Shown: piece after piece, positions 33,884 to 41,944 of the stretch
How the letters are laid out: each line of letters starts with the position of its first letter
How positions within the stretch are numbered: the first letter of the stretch is position 1
Source: an uncultured Lachnospiraceae bacterium
GTDB taxonomy: Bacteria > Bacillota > Clostridia > Lachnospirales > Lachnospiraceae
Length of the DNA stretch: 50,291 bases
Assembly (NCBI GenBank): GCA_910578085.1
Contig: CAJTPM010000028.1
Coordinates: forward strand, 1 to 50,291
Direction: 5' to 3'
Position numbers and translations under genes: made by a program
Notes under the pieces: generated by a model
What the model was told of the DNA's origin: nothing
Database searches by the model: none
What the model saw: only the letters and a program-made list of their open reading frames with translations

Positions 33884-33971
33884 GGTATAATGTCGATAGA
33901 CATTATACCGGCTCGGAGCGAAGCGGAGTAGCCATAAAAGATACTATGTCCGCAAGCGGACATGGTATAAT
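33884..33971. repeat. Dispersed palindromic element, copy A
   Basis: The first palindrome is GGTATAATGTC (33884-33894) with GACATTATACC (33899-33909). A link containing CGGCTCGGAGCGAAGC and GAGTAGCCATAAAAG follows. The second palindrome is ATACTATGTCCGC (33941-33953) with GCGGACATGGTAT (33956-33968, one wobble). Parts recur at 40879-40975 and 1009-1044. It lies between rplT and pepD and may also act as a 3'-end structure. Confidence 0.7.
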
Positions 33972-34033
33972 GCGTTGCAGGAAAGTAAAAATCGGGTGGG
34001 CGGCCACTCGATTTTTGTATAGGAGGAAATAAA

Positions 34034-35476
34034 ATGGGTGTGTCAGAAGCGTTAGAACCGAAAAAGGTGTTTCGTTTTTTTGAGGAGATCTGTCATATTC
34101 CCCATGGTTCAGGGAATGTGGATAAATTAAGTGATTACCTGGTTTCTTTTGCGAAGGACCGGGGGCTTTACTGCAGACAGGATGAGATGAAGAATGTGAT
34201 TATCTCGAAAGAAGCCTCTCCTGGTTATGAGAATGCGGAGGGCATTATCCTGCAGGGACATATGGATATGGTAGCCGTGAAAAAGCCGGGCTGTGATATT
34301 GATATGAAAACTCAGGGATTAAAACCCAGGGTAGAGGGAGATTATATTTATGCGGAAAATACCAGCCTTGGCGGTGATGACGGGATCGCTGTGGCGTATG
34401 CGTTAGCAATTCTGGATGACAACAGTCTGCCTCATCCCCATCTGGATGTGGTGATCACCGTGGACGAGGAAGTGGGCATGGATGGCGCGAAGGCTCTTGA
34501 TCTGTCTGACGTAAAGGGAAGCAGATTACTCAATCTGGATTCTGAGGAAGAGGGTTATTTTCTGGCGGGCTGTGCCGGTGGTGCCAGCGTGAAGCACATT
34601 CTGGAGACGGAGTGGGAGAACAGGACAGGGACGGCCTATACCTGTAAAATCTGCGGACTTCTGGGCGGTCACTCAGGCGGGGAGATCCATAAGGAGCGGG
34701 GAAATGCCAACAGCCTGATGGGGCGGTTTTTGCAGGAGCTGTCGGCGGTGACACAGATCGGCATATGTTGGCTGGAGGGCGGCCTTGCGGACAACGCGAT
34801 CCCCAGGGAAGCGGTGCTTAAATTTGTGGTTTCTGAGAAAGAAAGTGAGCTGGAGCAGGCAGTGAGGGCCTTTGAGAAAGTGCTGCAGGCAGAGTTCTCC
34901 ACGAAAGATCCGGGTGTGAAGATCGAGATGGCAAAGCAGGAGAGTGTATCCTGTCCGTGTTTAAGAACGGACTGTGCGGAAAAGGTGAAAAATCTGCTGT
35001 TTCTGATGCCGAATGGCGTGCAGGCCATGAGCGCCGATATGCATGGGCTTGTACAGACTTCTCTGAACAATGGTATTATGAAGCTGGGGGAGAAAGAATT
35101 TACGGTGGTGACTTCCGTGAGAAGTTCCGTGGACAGCGAGAAGCGGACATTGCTCACAAAGATAAAGACGCTGACGGAAGTGCTTGGCGGGACGGTGGAA
35201 GTAACCGGGGATTATCCGGGCTGGACTTACCGGAAAAAATCTCCCTTCCGTGATCTGTGTGTAAAAGTATATGAGGAGATGTACGGGAAAAAACCGGTAA
35301 TCCAGGCGATCCATGCGGGTGTGGAGTGTGGTATTCTGTTGCAGAAACGGCCCGACCTGGACTGCATTTCCCTGGGGCCCGATATGAAGGACATTCACAC
35401 GACGGAAGAAAAACTGAGTATTTCTTCCACAAAGCGGGTGTGGGAGTATGTGTGCAGGGTACTGGCGCAGAAGTGA
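34034..35476 (+). CDS. pepD: Aminoacyl-histidine dipeptidase (PepD, M20 family)
   Basis: This 480-residue cytoplasmic metallopeptidase cleaves Xaa-His and other dipeptides. M20 di-zinc motifs are visible: GHMDMV, GGDDG (bridging Asp), VDEEVGMDGA (catalytic and ligand Glu) and a C-terminal HAGVECG. The lid domain GLLGGHSGGEIH lies in the middle, typical of PepD. AGGAGG lies before the ATG, and the gene appears to be first in a unit running into larB (53 bases). Confidence 0.93.
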   Translation: MGVSEALEPKKVFRFFEEICHIPHGSGNVDKLSDYLVSFAKDRGLYCRQDEMKNVIISKEASPGYENAEGIILQGHMDMVAVKKPGCDIDMKTQGLKPRVEGDYIYAENTSLGGDDGIAVAYALAILDDNSLPHPHLDVVITVDEEVGMDGAKALDLSDVKGSRLLNLDSEEEGYFLAGCAGGASVKHILETEWENRTGTAYTCKICGLLGGHSGGEIHKERGNANSLMGRFLQELSAVTQIGICWLEGGLADNAIPREAVLKFVVSEKESELEQAVRAFEKVLQAEFSTKDPGVKIEMAKQESVSCPCLRTDCAEKVKNLLFLMPNGVQAMSADMHGLVQTSLNNGIMKLGEKEFTVVTSVRSSVDSEKRTLLTKIKTLTEVLGGTVEVTGDYPGWTYRKKSPFRDLCVKVYEEMYGKKPVIQAIHAGVECGILLQKRPDLDCISLGPDMKDIHTTEEKLSISSTKRVWEYVCRVLAQK

Positions 35477-35529
35477 AGAGAAAATAAGACGGCGCAGGCC
35501 GGCTGACTGTCTGAAAAGGGAGAATGTAT

Positions 35530-36282
35530 ATGGAATTGAGGGAGATGCTGGAAAGGGTAAAAAGTGGGGAAGTTTCCGTGGAGGAAGCGATAAAATATTT
35601 CGGGAAAAAGCCCTTTGAGGATATGGGATATGCGAAGCTGGATACCCAGCGGGAGATACGCTCCGGTTATCCGGAGGTGGTCTACTGCAGCGGGAAGGCG
35701 GATGAACATCTTCTGAAGATTTTTGAAACGCTGTACCGGGAAAACGGGGAGGTATTAGGCACCAGGGCTTCCATGGAACAGTATGAGCTGGTGCGGCAAA
35801 GCATTCCGGAGATCAATTATGATAAGATTTCCCGTATTCTGAAAATAGAAAAGCCGGGAAAGCAGCAAAATGGCCTGATAGCAGTCTGTACTGCAGGTAC
35901 GGCGGATATCCCTGTGGCTGAGGAGGCTGCCCGGACAGCGGAATATTTTGGCAATCGGGTGGAGCGCATTTATGACGTGGGCGTCAGCGGCATCCATCGC
36001 CTGTTGTCTAACGTGGATAATATCCGCGCCGCCAACTGCGTTGTGGCAGTTGCCGGCATGGAAGGTGCCCTGGCCAGCGTGATCGGCGGGCTGGTGGAGA
36101 GGCCCGTGATTGCTGTACCGACATCCGTAGGGTATGGGGCCAACATGGGCGGGCTTTCGGCACTTCTGACGATGATTAATTCCTGTGCCAATGGGATCGC
36201 TGTAGTAAATATTGACAACGGATATGGGGCGGGGTATATAGCCTCACAGATCAACAGGCTCGGGGTGCGGTCCCCTGAATAA
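35530..36282 (+). CDS. larB: Nickel-pincer cofactor synthesis carboxylase/hydrolase LarB
   Basis: LarB carboxylates nicotinic acid adenine dinucleotide and hydrolyses it, the first step of the nickel-pincer nucleotide cofactor of lactate racemase. The 250-residue protein has an N-terminal helical part and a PurE-like AIR-carboxylase domain (TAGTADIPVAEEAARTAEYFG; VAGMEGALASVIGGLV; PVIAVPTSVGYGANMGG). The second ATG (35530) fits the GGGAG spacing better than 35524. larC follows after 59 bases. Confidence 0.93.
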   Translation: MELREMLERVKSGEVSVEEAIKYFGKKPFEDMGYAKLDTQREIRSGYPEVVYCSGKADEHLLKIFETLYRENGEVLGTRASMEQYELVRQSIPEINYDKISRILKIEKPGKQQNGLIAVCTAGTADIPVAEEAARTAEYFGNRVERIYDVGVSGIHRLLSNVDNIRAANCVVAVAGMEGALASVIGGLVERPVIAVPTSVGYGANMGGLSALLTMINSCANGIAVVNIDNGYGAGYIASQINRLGVRSPE

Positions 36283-36341
36283 GGGGGACGATGGGAGGAA
36301 GATCCGCAGGGTATAGATAACTGTATAAAAGAAAGGTCAGG

Positions 36342-37928
36342 ATGAGGATGAAGGAGAATATATTATATCTGGAGTGCGGCAGCGGGATCAGCGGGGATAT
36401 GACTGTAGCTGCACTGTTAGATCTGGGAGCGGACAGAAAGGTGCTGAAAGAGGCGCTGAAGAGTATCCCGATCCGTGGGTTTCGGGTAAAAATCAGCCGG
36501 GTGAAAAAGGCCGGGCTGGATGTCTGTGATTTTCATGTGATTCTGGATGAGGAACATGAGAACCATGACCATGATATGGAGTATCTGTTCGGGGACGGAC
36601 ATGGGGGGGAGCGTCGTTATGGAGAGCGTGGCCCGCATGGGGAGGAGCGTCCCTGCGGAGACGGTCTGCATAGTGCGGAGCATTCCTGCGGAGAACGCAG
36701 TTTGTATGGGAAAGACGGACATCACCATGGGGGACGGGGACATGCTCACGCCCATGGGCACCGCGGCATGCCGGAGATTCTGCATATCATTGAGCATACG
36801 GACATGACGGAGAGGGCGAGAGAGACGGCGAAACGCATTTTCAGGATTCTGGCGACGGCGGAAGCGAAAGCGCATGGAGTTTCGGAAAGCGAGGTACATT
36901 TTCATGAGGTGGGAGCGGTGGATTCCATTGTGGATATCATATCCGTGGCGGTATGCCTGGATGATCTGAGGGTGAAGGAGTGTATTGTGCCTGTACTCTG
37001 TGAGGGGACAGGGACTGTTCGCTGTCAGCATGGAATTCTGAATGTACCGGTGCCTGCGGTGCTCAATATTGTGCAAGAGCATCAGCTGGAACTTTCGATC
37101 ACGGATATCAGAGGAGAGATGGTGACACCGACCGGTGCGGCAATCGTGGCAGCCGTGAGGACATCGGATAAACTGCCAGGGAGATTTCGGGTAGTAAGGA
37201 CAGGTATGGGAGGTGGAAAGAGAGAGTATGAGCGGCCCGGCATTCTACGGGCTATGCTGATAGAAAGATTGAGTGAGACAGTCAATTCCGGTGAAACAGA
37301 TGTGACTGGGACAGAGGGAACGGAAGATAGAGAAGATACAGACAGAAAATCCGACACGGTCAACAGAAATGACAATGGCGTCAAAAATGGGAAAAAAGGG
37401 CAAAACGGGGATGTCATTTATAAACTGGAGACAAATATTGATGACTGTACGGGGGAGGTCCTGGGGTATGTGATGGACAGGCTTATGGAGGCTGGCGCCA
37501 GAGATGTGCATTATATTCCAGTCTATATGAAAAAGAACCGTCCGGCGTATCAGCTTAATGTGATCTGCCAGGAGAAGCAGATCCCTGAACTGGAACGCAT
37601 TATTTTTACAGAGACAACAACCATCGGAATTCGCAGACAGAGAATGGAGCGTACAATACTGCCGCGCCGCAGTGTGGATGTGTTGACCGGAGCGGGCAAT
37701 GCGAGAGTGAAGGAGTGTCTTGTGCCGGATCACAGCGGAGTGAGATATTATCCGGAGTATGACAGTGTGATAAAACTGTGCGCAGCAAGTGGAAGGTCTT
37801 TCCGGGAAATGTATCATCTGATTCTGGAACAGTGCAGGGAAATAAGACCTGACCATGCAGAGAAGAAAACGGCAAAGAGTTTGAGAGTACGGAAATTCCG
37901 GAAGAAAAAATATGAAGATCTGCGCTGA
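36342..37928 (+). CDS. larC: Nickel-pincer cofactor nickel insertase LarC
   Basis: The 528-residue protein inserts nickel into the pincer cofactor in a CTP-dependent reaction. N-terminal LYLECGSGISGDMTVAALLDLG, the central FHEVGAVDSIVDIISVAVCL and the C-terminal NIDDCTGEVLGYVMDRLMEAGARDV blocks match LarC. A long His- and Gly-rich insertion (about 66-145) contains HENHDHD, HHHGG and HAHAHGHRG and could bind nickel. A hydrophilic linker (about 310-360) joins the two halves. The gene is one uninterrupted frame, whereas Lactobacillus plantarum larC1/larC2 is joined by frameshifting. Start 36342 or 36348. Confidence 0.93.
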   Translation: MRMKENILYLECGSGISGDMTVAALLDLGADRKVLKEALKSIPIRGFRVKISRVKKAGLDVCDFHVILDEEHENHDHDMEYLFGDGHGGERRYGERGPHGEERPCGDGLHSAEHSCGERSLYGKDGHHHGGRGHAHAHGHRGMPEILHIIEHTDMTERARETAKRIFRILATAEAKAHGVSESEVHFHEVGAVDSIVDIISVAVCLDDLRVKECIVPVLCEGTGTVRCQHGILNVPVPAVLNIVQEHQLELSITDIRGEMVTPTGAAIVAAVRTSDKLPGRFRVVRTGMGGGKREYERPGILRAMLIERLSETVNSGETDVTGTEGTEDREDTDRKSDTVNRNDNGVKNGKKGQNGDVIYKLETNIDDCTGEVLGYVMDRLMEAGARDVHYIPVYMKKNRPAYQLNVICQEKQIPELERIIFTETTTIGIRRQRMERTILPRRSVDVLTGAGNARVKECLVPDHSGVRYYPEYDSVIKLCAASGRSFREMYHLILEQCREIRPDHAEKKTAKSLRVRKFRKKKYEDLR

Positions 37929-37959
37929 GATAAAATATAATTGAGGAAACGGGAGCAGT

Positions 37960-38883
37960 ATGAAACGGGAACTTGCGGAGAAATACGGTATATTAAAAAA
38001 AAAGATAGAAAGTTATATTCCGGGGGGCATTGTGGTTGCTTTTTCCGGCGGTGTGGATTCTGCGCTCCTGTTAAAAGCGGCATGCATGGCGGCAGGCGGG
38101 GAAAGCGTGGTATATGCGATTACGGTACAGACAAAGCTTCATCCGGCGGGGGATCTTGAGAGTGCACGTGTAGCGGCGCTCACAGCAGGCGCAGTGCATA
38201 AAGTGCTGCAGATGGATGAGCTGGCCGAGGCTGGAATAGAGACCAATCCGGTCAATAGATGTTATCTCTGCAAAAAAGGAATTTTTCAAAAGATAAAGAA
38301 GGCTGCGGCAAAGCTGGGGGCAGGCTGCATAATGGAAGGAACCAACGGGGATGATCTGTTTTTGTACCGTCCCGGTATTCAGGCGCTGAGAGAACTTGGG
38401 ATCGTCAGCCCCCTGGCTGACTGCGGGTTTACAAAAGCGGAGGTGAGAGAACTGGCGCAACATTTGGGGATTTTGGCAGCAAACCGCCCTTCGGCCCCCT
38501 GTCTTGCGACAAGGCTTCCTTATGGCACGAAAATCAGTTATGAGCTGTTAGCAAAGATCGATGAGGCGGAACAGTTTTTAAGAGCACTTGGCTTTTATAA
38601 TGTGCGCCTGAGGGTACATAAATTAATTGAGACAGTCGGCGAAGGCGGGAAAGAGAGCTGGCTTGCACGCATAGAGGTTGACAGAGAAGATATTCCGAAG
38701 CTTTTCGCCTGCGGAAAAGAAGTGACTGAGAAAGTAAAACAGCTGGGATTTTCCAGGGTAACAGTGGATCTGGAGGGATTCCGGTCGGGAAGTATGGATG
38801 AGCAGGTTGAAAAGAAAGCACAGCTATGTATCCGGACAAAAAAGATGGCGGAATGCTGTCAGGAGCCGTCACAGGGCTCCTGA
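37960..38883 (+). CDS. larE: ATP-dependent sulfur transferase LarE
   Basis: The 307-residue PP-loop ATPase (Ser29-Gly-Gly-Val-Asp-Ser34) adds sulfur to the pincer cofactor precursor. Further family motifs are NRCYLCKKGIF, EGTNGDDL and RPSAPCLATRLPYG, whose Cys is the expected sulfur donor or cluster ligand. It follows larC by 31 bases and completes the larB-larC-larE set; no larA-type racemase is in the window. GGGAG lies before the ATG. Confidence 0.93.
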   Translation: MKRELAEKYGILKKKIESYIPGGIVVAFSGGVDSALLLKAACMAAGGESVVYAITVQTKLHPAGDLESARVAALTAGAVHKVLQMDELAEAGIETNPVNRCYLCKKGIFQKIKKAAAKLGAGCIMEGTNGDDLFLYRPGIQALRELGIVSPLADCGFTKAEVRELAQHLGILAANRPSAPCLATRLPYGTKISYELLAKIDEAEQFLRALGFYNVRLRVHKLIETVGEGGKESWLARIEVDREDIPKLFACGKEVTEKVKQLGFSRVTVDLEGFRSGSMDEQVEKKAQLCIRTKKMAECCQEPSQGS

Positions 38884-38921
38884 AGTTTTTTAAAAGTTGT
38901 CATAGATTTTGCCACGAAATC

Positions 38922-38948
38922 AAAAAAAGCCCATATCTATGGGCTTTT
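38922..38948. terminator. Bidirectional terminator between larE and tRNA-Pro
   Basis: AAAAAAAGCCCATA pairs with TATGGGCTTTT, with A and T runs on the two sides. It can end both the lar operon and the minus-strand tRNA transcript. Confidence 0.8.
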
Positions 38949-38954
38949 CTGATA

Positions 38955-39029
38955 TCGGAGTGACAAGATTCGAACTTGCGGCCTCTACCTCCCTAAGGTA
39001 GCGCTCTAGCCAAACTGAGCCACACCCCG
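38955..39029 (-). tRNA. tRNA-Pro (anticodon AGG)
   Basis: Read on the minus strand, the acceptor arms CGGGGTG and CACTCCG pair with one wobble. The D arm is GGCTC...GAGC, and the anticodon stem CTACC/GGTAG encloses the loop TTAGGGA with anticodon AGG. The T arm carries GTTCGAATC. The CCA end is not encoded. The anticodon reads proline codon CCU, and A34 is probably deaminated to inosine. Confidence 0.9.
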
Positions 39030-39210
39030 ATCTGCAAAATTTTTATTATATATTGTTTTTGCAACGAAAATAATATATCATAAATAGAAAAGAAAAGCAA
39101 CAGGAAAATTGAGAAATTTGCAGAAGAAGCAGGAAAACCGGGAAATATGTACAGAACACGGGAAAATTGATAAAGTTTGATGAAGAGATACGAAGCAGGA
39201 GGAGACAGGT

Positions 39211-39843
39211 ATGGCAGAGGCTGGGTATGATAACAGATTCCCGATTATTATCGGTGTGGCAGGAGGGACGGGCTCCGGAAAGTCTACTTTTACAAACAGA
39301 CTGAAAAAGCTGTTTGGAGATCATGTGACAGTCTTGTACTATGACAACTATTACCGTGCCCATAACGATATTCCCTTTGAGGAGCGGAAAAAAATCAACT
39401 ATGACCATCCGGATGCCTTTGAGACAGAACTTCTGTTGGAACATCTGAGCATGCTGAAAGAGGGGAAAAGTATTCAGTGCCCTGTCTATGATTACACGAA
39501 ACACAATCGTTCGGGCGATGTGGTGGAGGTTTCGCCCAGCAATATTATCCTGTTGGAGGGGATCCTCGTGCTGGCAGACGAGAGGCTGCGGAATATGACG
39601 GATATCAAGATCTTTGTGGACGCGGATGCGGACGAGCGGATCCTGCGCAGGGTGCTTCGCGACGTAAAGGAGAGGGGCAGAGATATCGAGAATATCATTG
39701 ATCAGTACCTGACTACGGTAAAACCCATGCACTATCTGTATGTGGAACCTACGAAGATGTATGCGGACATGGTGATCAACAGCGGGATGAATGATGTGGC
39801 TCTGGATCTGGTGGCACATAAAATATCTTCGCTGTTAGAATGA
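39211..39843 (+). CDS. udk: Uridine kinase
   Basis: The 210-residue P-loop kinase phosphorylates uridine and cytidine for pyrimidine salvage. Walker A is GGTGSGKST (about 17-25). Family blocks are YYDNYYRAHNDIPFEERKKINYDHPDAF (residues about 46-73), CPVYDYTKHNR and RDVKERGRD. GGAGGAGACAG precedes the ATG. It is separately transcribed from the lar genes, as a tRNA on the opposite strand lies between. Confidence 0.95.
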   Translation: MAEAGYDNRFPIIIGVAGGTGSGKSTFTNRLKKLFGDHVTVLYYDNYYRAHNDIPFEERKKINYDHPDAFETELLLEHLSMLKEGKSIQCPVYDYTKHNRSGDVVEVSPSNIILLEGILVLADERLRNMTDIKIFVDADADERILRRVLRDVKERGRDIENIIDQYLTTVKPMHYLYVEPTKMYADMVINSGMNDVALDLVAHKISSLLE

Positions 39844-39951
39844 TGCGGATCACCTGAGAGCGCGGAGGGTGGTTTTTCCGGGCAGTGCGGAAAAATATGA
39901 GAAAGAGTACTGGTATCGCAGCATATATGCGGGAAAGGAAGACAGAATAAT

Positions 39952-40884
39952 ATGGCAGAACAGGGAAAAGAACCGTCACTTCACAATGAGGAGCTGGAGG
40001 CAGCAGTAAAGGATTTCAAGGCGGATCAGACAAAAGAAAAGATGTTAAAGATCATGACCTGTCTGGAGAAGGCCACCGTAATGCAGCCAGGGGCGCTCCC
40101 GAAAGGCATGGATCCACAGAAGATACAGGAGCTGATCAGGGCAGGTCAGAACGGTAAAGTACCTGTCAGGATGACAAATCAGACAAAGCCGGCCCCCATC
40201 GTGTTGAAAAACGATAAGGGAGAGCAGTTTTTTGCTGTCTTTACGGGAAAGGGGCAGATACCGGAGAACCAGAGATTTCCGGCAATGATGTATCTGCCCT
40301 TTAAAGAGTGTGCAAAAATGGCGGCGAAAAAGGAGTCAGGCCTGGCCGGTATTGTGTTAAATCCTTTTACGGACAATCTGGTGCTGCATATGGCCGGGCT
40401 GGAGGCCCTGAACGAAAAACATTCACAGCTCTCTGTTGAGGACAGGATCGCAAGAGACGGTCTCTCCGGCAGATTTTATCAGGATAAAGCAGCGTTTATG
40501 GAAAAAATCGGCGGCGGAAAAGAAGATTTTGCGGTGGAATGTTATGCGGAAGCATACCGGAACCTGTCGGGGGAGAAGGCGGCGTTTCCGTACAGACGGG
40601 ACGACTTTGGCGTTATCACAATGAATATCAGCGATACCCTGCATATGACGCGGATCTCACTGGCCGAGGGCGGTTCTATAAAGGGCGCCTGTCTGAGTGT
40701 TTTCTGCTGTCATAATCCGAAGACAGACGAGGGGATCTATTACTTGATCCTGCGGGGGGCGAAGGGACAGAGAAACAGGCTGTTTACAGTGGATGAGAGG
40801 GGTGTCTGCTCCGAACTTGGGGAAGCGCCGGAGGAGGGAAGCGAACTGTTCGAGCTGATGGAGAAAGTGCCCTGGGGTGAGTAG
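39952..40884 (+). CDS. SseB-family protein
   Basis: The 310-residue cytoplasmic protein has an SseB N-terminal-type domain at about 75-160 (FFAVFTGKGQIPEN, MMYLPFKECAKMA, GIVLNPFTDNLVL). The family is linked to serine sensitivity in E. coli but its function is not established. A C-terminal part (about 190-300) contains a beta-rich domain with a Cys pair in SVFCCHNP. GGAAAGGAAG lies upstream of the ATG. The stop codon lies inside the dispersed palindromic element copy B. Confidence 0.75.
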   Translation: MAEQGKEPSLHNEELEAAVKDFKADQTKEKMLKIMTCLEKATVMQPGALPKGMDPQKIQELIRAGQNGKVPVRMTNQTKPAPIVLKNDKGEQFFAVFTGKGQIPENQRFPAMMYLPFKECAKMAAKKESGLAGIVLNPFTDNLVLHMAGLEALNEKHSQLSVEDRIARDGLSGRFYQDKAAFMEKIGGGKEDFAVECYAEAYRNLSGEKAAFPYRRDDFGVITMNISDTLHMTRISLAEGGSIKGACLSVFCCHNPKTDEGIYYLILRGAKGQRNRLFTVDERGVCSELGEAPEEGSELFELMEKVPWGE

Positions 40885-40975
40885 CCATAAAGAATACTAT
40901 GTCCGTCTGCAGACATAGTATAATACCACAGCATATTATACCGGTTCGAAGCGAAGCAGTCATAAAGGATACCGC
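40879..40975. repeat. Dispersed palindromic element, copy B
   Basis: The sequence begins GAGTAGCCATAAAG (with the stop codon of the SseB-like gene inside it). The palindrome ATACTATGTC (40894-40903)/GACATAGTAT (40912-40921) follows, then TATTATACCGGTTCGAAGCGAAGC (two joined motifs, 40933-40955) and CATAAAGGATAC. The same modules appear in copy A at 33884-33971 in a different order. No ORF or RNA gene was recognised in the rest of the gap up to 41088. Confidence 0.65.
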
Positions 40976-41088
40976 ATCTGGCGAAGCGCACCCTGTCGAA
41001 AGACATGGCGCATACCCGACCTGCAGATGATTCCATGAGTAAAAATTACTAAATTATAACAAAATTTTTCCATAATTTTGTAAAAGAC

Positions 41089-41117
41089 TTGCATAAATTG
41101 GAAGAAAATCTTATAAT
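41089..41117 (+). promoter_or_regulatory. Promoter of the HPr-like gene
   Basis: TTGCAT (41089-41094) and a perfect TATAAT (41112-41117) are separated by 17 bases. Transcription should start near 41124, leaving a leader of about 125 bases. Confidence 0.75.
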
Positions 41118-41121
41118 ATAG

Positions 41122-41154
41122 TTTATGAGAAGACGCGAAGCAGATTCTCATAAA
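41122..41154 (+). other. Stem-loop at the 5' end of the HPr-like leader
   Basis: TTTATGAGAA (41122-41131) and TTCTCATAAA (41145-41154) form a perfect 10-base stem at the predicted transcript start. A short GGCG/CGCC hairpin and a GCAGC/GCTGC hairpin (about 41190-41203) follow. It may protect the 5' end or regulate translation. Confidence 0.55.
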
Positions 41155-41248
41155 AGGCGTGTTTTTTGCGCCGCGAATCTAACGAGCAGCTTCGCTGCGA
41201 GTATAGGTAATCGGGAGACCGGATAAAAATAAGGTTGGAGGTATCGTT

Positions 41249-41482
41249 ATGAAGACTGTGACAGTGCGACTGGACAGTATCGAAAAAATCAAAATATTCA
41301 ACAGGACAGTGTGCAAATTCGACTGCGATTTTGATTTGGAGCAGGGCAGATATTACATTGATGCGAAATCCATGCTGGGTATTATGAGTCTCGATTTAAG
41401 CTCTCAGCTGGAACTTCATTTTTCCAGTACGGAAGAGGAAGAGGCGGAGATTCTGGAAGCAATCAAAGAGTTTTTGGTGTAG
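41249..41482 (+). CDS. HPr-like protein lacking the active-site histidine
   Basis: This 77-residue protein follows the HPr fold pattern: RYYIDAKSMLGIMSLDL (about 34-50) corresponds to the HPr Ser46 region, and the C-terminal helix EEAEILEAIKEFLV also matches. The region that should hold phospho-His15 reads KIFNRTVCKF, and the protein contains only one His, in the wrong place (near residue 58). It cannot act as a normal PTS phosphocarrier. Ser at the position of HPr Ser46 is kept, so a regulatory role is possible but unproven. The ribosome site is TTGGAGGT. Confidence 0.8.
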   Translation: MKTVTVRLDSIEKIKIFNRTVCKFDCDFDLEQGRYYIDAKSMLGIMSLDLSSQLELHFSSTEEEEAEILEAIKEFLV

Positions 41483-41574
41483 GTAAAAGAAGATCTGCAG
41501 CACGGACAGCTCAGGGAAGGCAGCACCGTTTTTGGGGAGACGGGATTTTATAAAAGAGAAGTAAGTTTGGTATT

Positions 41575-41600
41575 GCCGGCGGGGAAAACTCGCCGGTAAT
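41575..41600 (+). terminator. Hairpin after the HPr-like gene
   Basis: ATTGCCGGCG pairs with CGCCGGTAAT around GGGAAAACT. The following T run is weak, so termination is uncertain. The rest of the gap to 41747 shows nothing else clear. Confidence 0.5.
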
Positions 41601-41747
41601 ATTATGCGCAGGCCCGCACAGGGAAATTGGCTTCGAATGCAGCATGTCGTCTGCGCAGCGGGCAGGATAAGCGGGTATTAACTGTGAAGCCTGCCATGTC
41701 AGAAGACAGGGGTTTGCAAAAAACAGGAGAGGGAAGAAAGGATCGCT

Positions 41748-41930
41748 ATGGTACAGGTGACAAGCTGTGATACATGCTGTAATTATATTTACGATGAAGA
41801 GTATGACTGCTATGAGTGCGATGTGAGCATGGATGAGGATGAGATGGCGAGGTTTTTATCTCAGACAAGGTTTGAATGCCCCTACTACAGGTCGGACAAT
41901 GAGTATGAGGTGGTCAGACATCAGATGTGA
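41748..41930 (+). CDS. Small Cys-rich protein (DUF6472-like)
   Basis: The 60-residue acidic protein has five or six cysteines in the N-terminal half (SCDTCCNYIYDEEYDCYEC) and a later FECPYY. I associate the pattern with a small Lachnospiraceae family (probably DUF6472). A metal site is likely. The stop overlaps the region of the MATE gene start, suggesting coupling, and GAAAGGA lies upstream. Confidence 0.65.
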   Translation: MVQVTSCDTCCNYIYDEEYDCYECDVSMDEDEMARFLSQTRFECPYYRSDNEYEVVRHQM

Positions 41931-41944
41931 AGGGGAATGACAGG

